Positions 32,392 to 41,500 of a stretch of DNA of 64,000 bases are shown here, one piece after another. Every line of letters starts with the position of its first letter. The first letter of the stretch is position 1. This DNA comes from an uncultured Collinsella sp. (GTDB taxonomy: Bacteria > Actinomycetota > Coriobacteriia > Coriobacteriales > Coriobacteriaceae), in the NCBI GenBank assembly GCA_900541245.1, contig UQIS01000006.1, forward strand, positions 3,492 to 67,491, given 5' to 3'. The position numbers were made by a program, and so were the translations under genes. The notes beneath the pieces were generated by a model. It did not search any database, was not told the DNA's origin, and saw nothing but the letters and a program-made list of their open reading frames with translations.

Positions 32392-33669
32392 ATGTACGAT
32401 ACGGGATCGACAACGTTTATGCTCATCTGCACCATGCTCGTGTTTTTAATGACACCGGGTCTGGCGTTTTTCTATGGTGGCCTGTCTAGGCGCAAAAATG
32501 TCATCAACACCATGCTCATGTGCTTTGGCGCCATTGGCCTGGTTGGTGTGCTGTGGATTGTTGCCGGCTGGTCGCTGGCCTATGGCGGTGACGGCTCGAG
32601 TCCATTTATTGGAGGCCTTGACCAGCTGCTGTGCCTGCCGGTGCTCAACCAGGTGCTGCAGGCGGCCGAGGGCAGTGCCGCGGACGGTGCCGTCTACCCT
32701 CAGATCATTAACATTGCCTTTCAGATGGCGTTTGCCATGATCACGGACGCTATCGTTACGGGCAGCCTGGCCGGCCGCGTTAAGTTTGGCGCCATGACGG
32801 CTTTCCTGGGCATTTGGTTGCTCGTGGTCTATGCGCCGCTCGCCCACATGGTCTGGGGCGGCGAGGGCTCCTTTATCGGCGACATCATCGGCGCGCTCGA
32901 CTTTGCCGGTGGCGACGTGGTGCACATCTCGTCCGGCCTTACGGGCCTGATTCTCTGCCTGATGCTCGGCCGTCGCCGCGGCTTTGGCATGATGAGCTAC
33001 CGTCCGCATAACGTGCCGTTTGTGGCGCTGGGTGCCGGTCTGCTTTGGTTTGGTTGGTTTGGCTTTAACGGCGGCAGTGAGTTCAAGGCCGATGCCGTGG
33101 CCGCGCTTGCCATCCTCAACACTGTGACGGCCAGCGCGGCGGGTATGGTCTCGTGGCTCGCCGTCGAGCGCGTGCACACCGGTCGACCCACGCTGGTGGG
33201 TGCCAGCACCGGTCTGGTTGCGGGCCTTGTGGTGGTCACGCCCGGCGCGGGCTTTGTCGAACCGTGGGCAGCGCTGGTTATGGGCCTGATTGTCTCGCCC
33301 GTCTGCTACCTGGCTATCAGCCATCTTAAGACCAAGTTCGGCTACGACGATGCGCTCGATGCGTTCGGTTGCCATGGCATCGGCGGCATCTTGGGCGGCG
33401 TGCTCACGGGCCTGTTCTGTGTGCCGGAGCTTTCGTGGACCGGTAAGGGTGGACTGTTCTACACGGGCGACGTGTCGCTGCTGGTCTCGCAGATCCTGGG
33501 CATTGTGGTGACGGTCGCTATTGTGCTGGTGCTCGATTTGGTGATCGCCGCGGTGGTCAAGGCGCTATTCCACGGCAGCCTGCGCGTGGACGAGGCCGAC
33601 GAGGCGCTGGGCTTGGATGCGAGTCAGCACGGCGAGAGCGCCTACCCTTCGTTCTCCGGACTCGATTAG
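32392..33669 (+). CDS. amt: Ammonium transporter
   Basis: An Amt/Mep/Rh channel of 425 residues and about 11 helices that conducts ammonium/ammonia. The twin pore histidines are His178 (GGDVVHISSG) and His328 (DAFGCHGIGGI); FYGGLSRRKN is the typical first-loop motif and the aromatic gate region FGWFGFNGGSE is present. The ATG at 32392 is preferred (GGGAGAGCGA upstream) over the longer open frame at 32335, since mature Amt proteins begin shortly before the first helix. It precedes a P-II gene, the usual regulatory partner that plugs the channel when nitrogen is sufficient. Confidence 0.95.
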   Translation: MYDTGSTTFMLICTMLVFLMTPGLAFFYGGLSRRKNVINTMLMCFGAIGLVGVLWIVAGWSLAYGGDGSSPFIGGLDQLLCLPVLNQVLQAAEGSAADGAVYPQIINIAFQMAFAMITDAIVTGSLAGRVKFGAMTAFLGIWLLVVYAPLAHMVWGGEGSFIGDIIGALDFAGGDVVHISSGLTGLILCLMLGRRRGFGMMSYRPHNVPFVALGAGLLWFGWFGFNGGSEFKADAVAALAILNTVTASAAGMVSWLAVERVHTGRPTLVGASTGLVAGLVVVTPGAGFVEPWAALVMGLIVSPVCYLAISHLKTKFGYDDALDAFGCHGIGGILGGVLTGLFCVPELSWTGKGGLFYTGDVSLLVSQILGIVVTVAIVLVLDLVIAAVVKALFHGSLRVDEADEALGLDASQHGESAYPSFSGLD

Positions 33670-33773
33670 CAGCTTCCCCAAGCACCGCACCTCGGCCTTC
33701 AATCGTCGTTTGCGTACCTTAAGTACGCGGCACTCCTCTTTCAGGCCGATCTGCGGCACTTGGGAAACCTGCT
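33668..33773. repeat. Imperfect 106-bp palindrome after amt
   Basis: AGCAG-CTTCCCCAAGCACCG-type left arm (33668-33698) pairs with 33743-33773 over about 24 of 31 positions. An inner perfect palindrome GCGTACCTTAAGTACGC is centred near 33720. It may end the amt message partly, letting less transcription reach the P-II gene. Confidence 0.7.
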
Positions 33774-33883
33774 AAGACCTGTTAGTTGCACTTATCTGAT
33801 GTACAAGGTTGGTCTGTGGCACCTGGAAAACCCGTGCCATGTGAGGGACAATTCATTTCTTTTTTTGAAGAGAGGAATTCACT

Positions 33884-34222
33884 ATGAAGAAGATTACGGC
33901 GATTGTTCGTGCCGAGAAACTTGAGGTTCTTAAAGACGCGCTGTTTGCTGCCGATGTTCGTGGCATGACTATCAACCAAGTGCAGGGCTGCGGCGCACAG
34001 CATGGCTGGAAGGAATACGTGCGCGGCAACGAGCTGCTTGTCAACACGATTCCCAAGGTGCAGTTCACCCTCATCTGTGCCGATGAGCATGTCGACGGTA
34101 TTGTCGAGATTATCTGCAACGCTGCTCGCACCGGTGCCGTTGGGGACGGCAAGATTTGGGTCGAGCCGGTCGAGGAAGTTATCCGCATCCGTACCGGCGA
34201 ACACGGCCCCGCCGCGGTGTAG
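33884..34222 (+). CDS. glnK: Nitrogen regulatory protein P-II
   Basis: A 112-residue trimeric signal integrator that senses 2-oxoglutarate and ATP/ADP and gates Amt. The fold is recognised from MKKITAIVRAEKLEVLKDAL, the T-loop GCGAQHGWKEYVRGNELLVNTIPKVQ and the C-loop GKIWVEPVEEVIRIRTGEHG. In enterobacterial P-II the uridylylated Tyr51 lies in LYRG; here that position is Val46 (YVRG) with a Tyr one residue earlier, so classical uridylylation is doubtful. AGAGAGG precedes the ATG. It is 214 nt after amt, with a palindrome between. Confidence 0.93.
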   Translation: MKKITAIVRAEKLEVLKDALFAADVRGMTINQVQGCGAQHGWKEYVRGNELLVNTIPKVQFTLICADEHVDGIVEIICNAARTGAVGDGKIWVEPVEEVIRIRTGEHGPAAV

Positions 34223-34296
34223 GGCCGACCGTTTGCCATCCGCAACGTTAAAATATCGCAATAAGGAATAAGACTTGCGTTGCGGATGGGCGGATT

Positions 34297-34959
34297 ATGG
34301 GTCGCAATAAATATCCCGAAGAGACGGTCGCGAAGATTCTCGACGCGGCGTTGGAGCTATTCTGCGCACAGGGTTATGAGGGGACGAGCATTCAAGATAT
34401 CGTCGACCGCCTCGATGGCATGACCAAGGGTGCTGTCTATCATCACTTTAAGAGCAAAGAGGAGATTTTCAACGCCGCATTTGATCGGGCAATGGCTCCG
34501 ATTGTTGAGTGCCGTCGCTCAACGCTTGGTATCGGTAATATGACCGGAGCCCAAAAGCTCAAGCGACTGTACGCGCCCGAGTCCGTCGTTCCGCAAATTG
34601 AGCTATGGGCACGCATGCATCCTGCGGCAGATCCGGTAAAAAGCTCGCGTCTACTGGCGATGCAGTACCAGGGCTCGTTTGACGAGTCGGCCGATGGCTG
34701 TCTCTTGCCAGTGATCGAGGAGGGCATCGCCGACGGCTCCATTGCGTGCGAATGCCCGCGCGAAGCGGCGGAGGCCGTATCGTTGTTGGCGAATCTTTGG
34801 CTGCTGCCATTGTTCCGTCCGCTTGAATCCAAGGACCGAATGCTCGCTCGCGCGCAATGCTTGGCGCAGATGGCGGCCGCGGTGGGGCTTGATTTGGGTA
34901 ATGAAGTGCTCCAGACAACGGCCCAGATTTGGGATGTATGGGACCGCGCCGGGTGGTAA
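34297..34959 (+). CDS. TetR-family repressor of the adjacent MFS exporter
   Basis: A 220-residue TetR regulator. Residues about 10-55 form the helix-turn-helix (KILDAALELFCAQGYEGTSIQDIV, GMTKGAVYHHFKSKEEIFNAA). The C-terminal ligand domain is divergent, as usual. Two copies of an ATACYAACGGTATGTA palindrome lie directly downstream, one before and one inside the promoter region of the MFS gene, which makes that gene the likely target. A hairpin with TTTT tail between the two operators would stop read-through from the regulator. Confidence 0.9.
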   Translation: MGRNKYPEETVAKILDAALELFCAQGYEGTSIQDIVDRLDGMTKGAVYHHFKSKEEIFNAAFDRAMAPIVECRRSTLGIGNMTGAQKLKRLYAPESVVPQIELWARMHPAADPVKSSRLLAMQYQGSFDESADGCLLPVIEEGIADGSIACECPREAAEAVSLLANLWLLPLFRPLESKDRMLARAQCLAQMAAAVGLDLGNEVLQTTAQIWDVWDRAGW

Positions 34960-34963
34960 TATA

Positions 34964-34980
34964 GATACCAACGGTATGTA
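34964..34980. promoter_or_regulatory. Operator-like palindrome 1
   Basis: ATACCAACGGTAT with half sites ATACC/GGTAT, followed by GTA. It shares 15 of 16 positions with the second site at 35026-35046. Confidence 0.65.
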
Positions 34981-34992
34981 ATTGATTTGTAA

Positions 34993-35014
34993 GGGTAGCC
35001 ACGGCTGCCCTTTT
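34993..35014 (+). terminator. Short terminator after the TetR gene
   Basis: GGGTAGC and GCTGCCC stems (34993-35010) with a small loop, then TTTT. It sits between the two operator palindromes. Confidence 0.7.
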
Positions 35015-35025
35015 CAAGTCATTAA

Positions 35026-35046
35026 ATACATACTAACGGTATGTAT
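35026..35046. promoter_or_regulatory. Operator-like palindrome 2 at the MFS promoter
   Basis: ATACATAC-TAACG-GTATGTAT, 8-bp perfect half sites spaced by 5. It ends 12 nt before the exporter start codon, so a bound repressor would block initiation. Confidence 0.75.
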
Positions 35047-35058
35047 AGGGGTGGGCTT

Positions 35059-36321
35059 ATGGCTGGAATGCGGAGGAGTAGCGTCTCGTTGACGCAAAAA
35101 ACAGTGCAATCTATCAGGCTTTTCGGTCTTCTTGTTGCACAGCTGTGCGCGTATTCGATGTTGTCGGCACTGTGCTTTGCGTGCCCGCTTTACTTGTTCG
35201 ACTGCAGCGGCTCATCAACGTTATATGGTGCCGTCGCGGCGATAGCGTTCGTGCCGGGCGTGCTTGCGACTCCGGCTGGCGGAATCTTGGCGGATCGCGG
35301 AAGTCATCGCGGGGTTCTTGTGGTACTCGGCATTGTTCTGATGGCTGCATCACTGCTGTTTATCCCCATGAAGCGTTCGCTGCCTCTTGCGGTTGTCGTG
35401 GCAGCAATGCTTTGTGTCCAATATGGCATCCAATCGCTGCTGAAGCCGATGCTTCAAATTGAGACGGTGCGCATGACGGGCCCAGAAAAGGTTGAGCGTG
35501 CCACTGCGTTGGTCTCGCAGATAACCATGGCGAGCAATATCTTGGGGCCTGTAGTCGGGACGGCAGTCTATGGGTGCTTTGGTATCGATGCTCTATGCGA
35601 AACCGCGGCGTTGACGTTTGCGATGTCAGCCCTACTGTTCGGGGGCGCACTCAAGCAAAATGCCTCATCTGGAATGACAGGGGACAGCACGACTTGCTCG
35701 ATATGCCGAAGCGATTTTCGGGAGTCGATTCGGTACCTGTTTCAAAACGCATCATTGCTCGTTGTGTTTTTGCTTGCGGCTATTTTGAACCTTGCGTTAG
35801 TTGGGTTAACGATTGGTACTCCCGTTATTGTTGCAAAGCATCTCGGAATGCAATCATCCTTTGTTGGGATTATTGAGGTGGCTATGGGCTTAGGTGGTCT
35901 TGTCGGCAGTGGTTTGGTCGGTATTTGGCCGCATCGTTTTTCCTTCAAGGGCATATGTCGATATGTTGCGATGATTTGTTTTGGAGTCGTACCGATTATT
36001 GTCACGCTACTGAGCGGTCCTGATGAATTAGCGTTTGCCGCGCTTGCGGCCGGCTCGGCATGGGTCATGGCGTGGGCAAGCATTGCATCGGTCGAAATTG
36101 TTTCATTTGTTCAGCGGTCAGCGCCAAAGGAACTCTGCGGAAAAGTGCTGGCACTCGTTTATATGATGCTTTCCTGTGCAACGCCTATTGGCCAATTGGT
36201 TTACGGGCTCGCATATGATCGATGGACACCGGCGATTGTATTCGCAGGCATGTTTGCGGTGCTGACGTTGACGACGGCGCTGTTTTATCGGCTGAAAAGT
36301 CGCTTATGGCGAATGTCTTAA
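35059..36321 (+). CDS. MFS efflux transporter
   Basis: A 12-helix major facilitator of 420 residues. The N-terminal half shows FVPGVLATPAGGILADRGSHRGVLVVLG, which contains the motif-A-like loop 2-3 sequence G-x-L-A-D-R-G-x-x-R. This sub-family (MFS_3-like) commonly exports macrolides or siderophores. The ATG at 35059 is used because the ATG at 35041 lies within the operator palindrome and has no ribosome site. Codon usage and GC are lower than in the flanking genes, as for the TetR gene, suggesting joint transfer of the pair. Confidence 0.9.
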   Translation: MAGMRRSSVSLTQKTVQSIRLFGLLVAQLCAYSMLSALCFACPLYLFDCSGSSTLYGAVAAIAFVPGVLATPAGGILADRGSHRGVLVVLGIVLMAASLLFIPMKRSLPLAVVVAAMLCVQYGIQSLLKPMLQIETVRMTGPEKVERATALVSQITMASNILGPVVGTAVYGCFGIDALCETAALTFAMSALLFGGALKQNASSGMTGDSTTCSICRSDFRESIRYLFQNASLLVVFLLAAILNLALVGLTIGTPVIVAKHLGMQSSFVGIIEVAMGLGGLVGSGLVGIWPHRFSFKGICRYVAMICFGVVPIIVTLLSGPDELAFAALAAGSAWVMAWASIASVEIVSFVQRSAPKELCGKVLALVYMMLSCATPIGQLVYGLAYDRWTPAIVFAGMFAVLTLTTALFYRLKSRLWRMS

Positions 36322-36382
36322 GGCGCTGGGGCACCGTGAATTTGTGGAGGCAGTGGCGCGTCGCGCCGTGACGGCATTGTTT

Positions 36383-36436
36383 GGGCATGCCTCTCCTTCG
36401 TCTACAATATCGTGCAGACGAAGGAGAGGCATGCCC
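36383..36436. promoter_or_regulatory. Perfect 21-bp inverted repeat over the HAD gene start
   Basis: 36383-36403 and 36416-36436 are perfect inverted repeats separated by 12 bases. The loop region contains TACAAT (36402-36407, a -10 consensus), and the right arm carries the AAGGAG ribosome site and first ATG. It can act as a DNA operator flanking the -10 box or, if transcribed from upstream, as an RNA hairpin hiding the ribosome site. Confidence 0.8.
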
Positions 36437-37294
36437 ATGATCAAGATGTTCGCGAGTGATTTAGACGGAACGCTGCTGAACGCCCTGCACGAAGCGGATG
36501 GGACCATCCGCCGTGCCATTCGCGAGCTGACCGAGGCTGGCCTGCATGTGGTTCCCGCGACCGGGCGCTCGACGCTGCCGGTCGGCGAGCATGGCTTTAC
36601 GGGCCTGGCGCTCGATGCCTGCTGCTCTAACGGCTCCATCGTGCGCGACAGTCATGGCGAGGTGCTCAAGACCTGGACCATCGATCCGCAGATCACCGAG
36701 GAGCTGCTCAAGGAGTTCCCGGACATTTGCTTTGATTGCTCCACGCCCGATGGCATGTTCTCGAGCGGCTCGTTCGAGATGCATCAGGCGGGCTTTAAAA
36801 AGGACAGTCCTATCAAGCGCATCGTGCTGCGCGGCATGCGTGCACGTGGCGGGTATCACGAGGAACAGTATTTCGACCAGTCGATCGGTGACATTCTGCG
36901 CCACGATGTGTGCAAGATCAACTGCCGTGTGATCTCGCCCGAGCTGGAGCGCGACCTTAAGGCGTATTTGGCCGAGCGCTCGGACCGCGTGGTCAACGCG
37001 CCGTTTGACCCGGTGATGTTTGAGATCACGGATGTGGCATGCAACAAGGGCGAGAGCGTGGCCTGGCTGGCGGGCTACTACGGCATTGCCGAGGACGAGG
37101 TCGCGGTCTACGGCGACGGCGGCAACGACATTGCCATGCTCAAACGCTTCCGCCACAGCTACGCGACCAAAAACGGCAGTGACGCGGCCAAGGCCGCCGC
37201 AAGCGCGACTATCGGTAGCTGCATGGCCCACGCCGTTCCCAAACACATGCTTGCCACCATGCACAAGCAGAATTCCTGCACCGTAATCGAATAA
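36431..37294 (+). CDS. Cof-type HAD-superfamily phosphatase
   Basis: A 287-residue sugar-phosphate or nucleotide phosphatase of the Cof/YbiV group. Motif I is FASDLDGTLLN (nucleophile and acid Asp), motif II VPATGRS, motif III the Lys in NKGESVAWLAGYYGI, and motif IV VYGDGGNDIAML. The C2 cap occupies about residues 85-190. Start is either ATG 36431 or 36437; both follow AAGGAG. The longer open frame to 36344 crosses the 21-bp inverted repeat and is rejected. Substrate is not predictable. It ends at a GTGACAAAG-type GGGACAG hairpin. Confidence 0.9.
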   Translation: MPMIKMFASDLDGTLLNALHEADGTIRRAIRELTEAGLHVVPATGRSTLPVGEHGFTGLALDACCSNGSIVRDSHGEVLKTWTIDPQITEELLKEFPDICFDCSTPDGMFSSGSFEMHQAGFKKDSPIKRIVLRGMRARGGYHEEQYFDQSIGDILRHDVCKINCRVISPELERDLKAYLAERSDRVVNAPFDPVMFEITDVACNKGESVAWLAGYYGIAEDEVAVYGDGGNDIAMLKRFRHSYATKNGSDAAKAAASATIGSCMAHAVPKHMLATMHKQNSCTVIE

Positions 37295-37323
37295 TGTGAC
37301 AAAGGGACAGCCCCTTTGTCACA
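37295..37323. repeat. GGGACAG-loop hairpin, type C (copy 1)
   Basis: TGTGACAAAG (37295-37304) pairs perfectly with CTTTGTCACA (37314-37323) around GGACAGCCC. It directly follows the HAD stop codon. A variant copy lies at 37703-37735. Confidence 0.88.
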
Positions 37324-37417
37324 GGTGACGCTGGTCACTTGAAATACGAACAAACATTCGCATATCTAACTGCGCTTTGATAGAATTGATACTGTTGGCG
37401 GCAGTTCCATGTGCCGG

Positions 37418-37450
37418 GCAGCGCCCTCCATCTGATGGGAGGTGATGCCC
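37418..37450 (+). promoter_or_regulatory. Hairpin hiding the ribosome site of the 41-aa ORF
   Basis: CCCTCCATC pairs with GATGGGAGG; outer GGGCAGCGCC-type bases extend the stem. The Shine-Dalgarno GGGAGG of the small ORF is in the right arm. Such folding is common in type I toxin mRNAs. Confidence 0.55.
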
Positions 37451-37576
37451 ATGACCGATTTGATTGATTTCGTGAGGCTTCTGACTGCTTTGGTCTCGTT
37501 CTTCACGGCGCTTGTCGGCCTTTCCGAGGCACTCAAGCAGCGTTCGAAGCGCAACAGAAGGGGTCGCCGCCGCTAA
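37451..37576 (+). CDS. 41-residue single-helix membrane peptide, possible type I toxin
   Basis: The start ATG follows GGGAGG by 7 nt. The peptide (MTDLIDFVRLLTALVSFFTA... ending SKRNRRGRRR) has one hydrophobic helix of about 18 residues and a strongly basic tail, the layout of small holin-like/BsrG-TxpA-type toxins. A hairpin covers its ribosome site, and GGCGCTGCCC at 37601-37610 repeats in inverted form the GGGCAGCGCC before the gene. An antisense RNA from the downstream side would complete a type I system; this is inferred. Alternatively a small membrane regulator. The gap 37295-37825 otherwise holds only two GGGACAG-type hairpins. Confidence 0.55.
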   Translation: MTDLIDFVRLLTALVSFFTALVGLSEALKQRSKRNRRGRRR

Positions 37577-37702
37577 GGCGTTGACCCCCTAATGCAAACA
37601 ACGGCGCTGCCCAGCTAGCTACAACTTGGGCTGCCGTCGACACTATTCTACCCACGAATGACATTTTGGACAATTGGTAATGCCGCTTCAAAAGCCAGGT
37701 GG

Positions 37703-37735
37703 GATGTGACAAAGGGACTGCCCCTTCGTCACATC
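37703..37735. repeat. GGGACAG-loop hairpin, type C, variant copy
   Basis: GATGTGAC pairs with GTCACATC, extended by AAAGGG/CCCCTT with one mismatch; the loop reads GGGACTG instead of GGGACAG. Confidence 0.82.
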
Positions 37736-37759
37736 CAAAATATTGCCTTTACGTGTTGA

Positions 37760-37774
37760 TGCACACGGTGTGCA
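37760..37774. promoter_or_regulatory. Operator-like palindrome before the TetR/activase operon
   Basis: TGCACACGGTGTGCA is a perfect palindrome of 7-bp half sites; a partial third half site CACTGTGCA follows at about 37785. It overlaps a likely promoter (TTGATG, TAATAC) and suits autoregulation by the TetR protein. Confidence 0.65.
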
Positions 37775-37825
37775 ATAATACTCGCACTGTGCAATAGCGC
37801 ACAGGCTGAGTAACAAGGAGGACGC

Positions 37826-38536
37826 TTGTCCCAGCTCGAGAAATGCGATCGCCGGTCCCTTCGCTCGCAGCGTGCCCTTCGCCAGGCACTTGCCAGCGAG
37901 CTTGCCGAAAGCGGCGACCTTTCGCGCATTAACGTCGCGTCGCTCACCGAGCGCGCCGGCCTTACGCGCCGTACGTTCTATTCGCATTACCGCGATATCC
38001 CCGACTTTATCAATCAAATCGAGGAGGGCTTGCTGGCTGAGATCCGTGAGCGCATTGAGCTCATCACTGCAGCTCAGCTGCCCGATCTCTATCACAACAT
38101 CGATGAGCTCGAGCCGGCGCCCGGTTCGGTTGAGCTGCTGCGTTATCTTGCGGCCAACCGCGACTTAATCGGTGCGCTGCTGGGTCCGGGCGGCGACCAG
38201 GCCTTCATTAAAAGGATTATCGATACCGCGCGTGAGGCTGTGGTGCCTCGTGCACAGACGGGCATCTTGGGCCTGGCGCTGGGCACGTTCTTTGACTACT
38301 ACGTTACCTATGTCGTGAGTGCCGAGGTCGGCATGATTCAGCGCTGGTTTGAGCGCGGCCTCACCGAATCGCCCGAGGCCATGGCGCGCATTATGACGGT
38401 TATCGCCTTTGTGCGTCCCGGCGACCTATATGGCCAACCCATCGATATCAACGTACCGGAATACGGCATGAAGCTATTGAACCTGCAGCTCGAGGACGCG
38501 GCCGACACCGCCGCAGCCGTCGAGTCCAACAACTAA
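37826..38536 (+). CDS. TetR/AcrR-family regulator
   Basis: A 236-residue regulator with an N-terminal helix-turn-helix (LRSQRALRQALASELAESG, INVASLTERAGLTRRTFYSHY) and a C-terminal domain of the TetR_C_8/DhaS type (LGLALGTFFDYYVTYVVSAEVGMIQRWFERG). The start is TTG, set by AAGGAGG 4-5 nt upstream; no ATG is placed suitably. It precedes the giant activase gene by 11 nt and is therefore its cotranscribed regulator. The TGCACACGGTGTGCA palindrome upstream is the probable operator. Confidence 0.87.
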   Translation: MSQLEKCDRRSLRSQRALRQALASELAESGDLSRINVASLTERAGLTRRTFYSHYRDIPDFINQIEEGLLAEIRERIELITAAQLPDLYHNIDELEPAPGSVELLRYLAANRDLIGALLGPGGDQAFIKRIIDTAREAVVPRAQTGILGLALGTFFDYYVTYVVSAEVGMIQRWFERGLTESPEAMARIMTVIAFVRPGDLYGQPIDINVPEYGMKLLNLQLEDAADTAAAVESNN

Positions 38537-38547
38537 GAGGAGAGACA

Positions 38548-41500
38548 ATGAGCAAACTCGTCGAGGGCATTAAGGACCGTATGGTCGCTGCCGCGCGTGA
38601 GGCTGCACCCGCCGTGGTGGATGCCGCGCAGAAGGCCGCGACCGCAGCTGCCGAGAAAGTTGCCGAGGCAGTTGCCGATGCCAAGAACGCGGCAGGGGAG
38701 ACGTCCGTCGCTAGCGAGCCCGCCACCGCCGCTGAGCCCGTAGCCGCCGGCCAGGCCCCCGAAGGCGCGATCTTCAACCCCGAGGCCGCCCGCGGCAACC
38801 TGCACCTGGGCATCGACGTGGGCTCCACCACCGTTAAGCTCGCCGTGCTCAACGACGACAACCAGATTGTCTACGCCAAGTACCAGCGCCACCACACCGA
38901 CGTCCGTGCCTGCGCCCGCGACCTGTTCGAGGGCGCTGCGCCCGTGCTGCCGACGGCCCAGATGACCTGCGCCATCACCGGCTCGGGCGGCCTTCTGCTG
39001 TCCCAGTGGCTCGACCTGGAGTTTGTCCAGGAGGTCATCGCCAGTAAGCGTGCCGTCGAGACCCTCATCCCGGCCACCGACGTCGCCATCGAGCTGGGCG
39101 GCGAGGACGCCAAGATCATCTACTTCGACAACGGCATCGAGCAGCGCATGAACGGCACCTGCGCCGGCGGCACGGGCGCGTTCATCGACCAGATGGCAAC
39201 CCTGCTGCACACTGACGCCAGCGGCCTTAACGAACTCGCGGCCAACGCCACCACCATCTATCCCATCGCTAGCCGCTGCGGCGTTTTTGCCAAGACCGAC
39301 GTCCAGCCGCTGCTCAACGAGGGCGCCCGCCCCGAGGACGTGGCTGCCTCCATCTTCCAGGCTGTCGTGACCCAGACCATCTCGGGCCTGGCATGCGGCC
39401 GTCCCATCCGCGGCAACGTCGCCTTCCTGGGCGGCCCGCTGCAGTACCTCTCCGAGCTGCGCCACCGCTTCTACCTCACGCTCAACCTGGACGAGGAGCA
39501 CCGTATCGTGCCCCAAAACGCTCACCTGTTTGTGGCGAGCGGCGCCGCCATGGCGCACGAGTCCAACAAGCTCAGCACGTTCCCGCAGCTCATCGAGGCT
39601 ATCGACAGCCTGGGTGACACGCAGGGTGCCGAGGTCGAGCGTCTGGATCCGCTCTTTGCCACCGACGAGGACTTTGCCGAGTTCAAGACCCGCCACGACC
39701 AGGAAGTCGTCCCCAAGGGCAAACTCGACGGCTACACCGGCCGCGTGTTCATCGGCATCGACGCCGGCTCCACCACCATGAAGGCCGCGCTCGTGGGCGA
39801 GGACGGTCAGCTGCTGCACACCTGGTACGGCAACAACAACGGCGACATCCTGGGCACGGCCAAGGTCATCATGGCCGATTTCTACAACCACATTCCCGCC
39901 GGCTGCACCATTGGCCACGTGACCACCACGGGCTACGGCGAGGCATTGCTCATCGAGGCCCTCAAGGCCGACTCCGGCGAGATCGAGACCGTCGCGCACC
40001 TGCGCGGCGCCAAGGCGTTCCTGCCCGGCGTCGAGTTCATTCTGGACATCGGCGGCCAGGACATGAAGTGCCTACGCGTCAAGGACGGCGTCATCGAGCA
40101 CATCATGCTCAACGAGGCTTGCTCGTCGGGTTGCGGTAGCTTTATCGAGAGCTTCGCCGTCTCTATGAACATGGACGTGCGCGCGTTCGCCGACGCCGCC
40201 ATCCATGCTAAGGCCCCCGTCGACCTGGGCAGCCGCTGCACGGTCTTTATGAACTCGCGCGTCAAGCAGGCGCAAAAGGAAGGCGCCACGGTGGGCGACA
40301 TCGCGGCCGGCCTGTCCTATTCCGTCATCAAGAACGCCCTGTTCAAGGTCATTAAGCTGCGCGATCCCAAGGAGATCGGCAGCCAAGTAATCGTTCAGGG
40401 CGGTACCTTTATGTCCGATGCTACGCTGCGCGCGTTTGAGCAGCTCACCGGCGTGCATGCCGTGCGTCCCGACATCGCCGGCTGCATGGGCGCCTACGGT
40501 GCGGCCTTGCTCGCCCGCGATCGCGCCGGCGCCGACGGCATCTCGACCATCCTTTCTGCCGAGGACATCGCGCACCTCACCGTGACGCAAAAGCATGTCC
40601 GCTGCGGTCGCTGCTCCAACAACTGCCAGCTTACCGTCAACGACTTTGGCGGCGGTAGGCGCTTCATTACCGGCAACCGCTGCGAGAAGGGCGCCGGCCA
40701 CAAAAAGCAGAAGACTGAGGCCCCCAACCTTTTCAAAAAGAAAAACGAGCTGCTCTTTAACCGCGAGATCCTGAGTCCCGACGAGGCCCCGCGCGGCACC
40801 GTGGGTATCCCGCGCGCACTCAACATGTACGAGAACTACCCCTTCTGGCACGCGTTCTTTACGCGCCTGGGCTTTAGCGTGCAGCTGTCCGACCAGTCGA
40901 GCAAAAAGACCTACCAGGCGGGCATCGAGTCCATGCCGTCCGAGAGCGTGTGCTACCCGGCAAAGATGAGCCACGGCCATGTGATGAACCTCATCGACCG
41001 CGATGTCGACTTCATCTGGATGCCGTGCGTGCGCTGGGAGCGCAAGGAGGATCCGACGGCTGGCAACTGTTACAACTGCCCCATCGTCATGAGCTACCCC
41101 ACAGCGCTGGCGCTCAACATCGACGAGATTCGCGAACAGAACATCGAGTTCCTGTATCCGTTTGTGCCCTATCACGATAAGACCGAGCTCAAGCGCCGTC
41201 TGTACCAGGTGCTCGCCGTCGACCGCGTGGCCGATGCTGAGGCCGGTCGCGGTCGCGTGCGTGGACCCAAGATCACGCGCTCCGAGGTCGATGCCGCCGT
41301 CAACGCTGCCTTTGAGGCCGATGCGCGTTTCCACGAGGACATCCAGACCATGGGCGAGGAGGCTCTTAAGTGGGTCGAGGACCACGGCGGCCACGGCATT
41401 GTGCTCGCCGGTCGTCCCTACCATAACGACCCCGAGATCAACCACGCCCTGCCTGAGCTTATCTCGAGCTTTGGCTTTGCGGTCTTTACCGAGGATTCGC

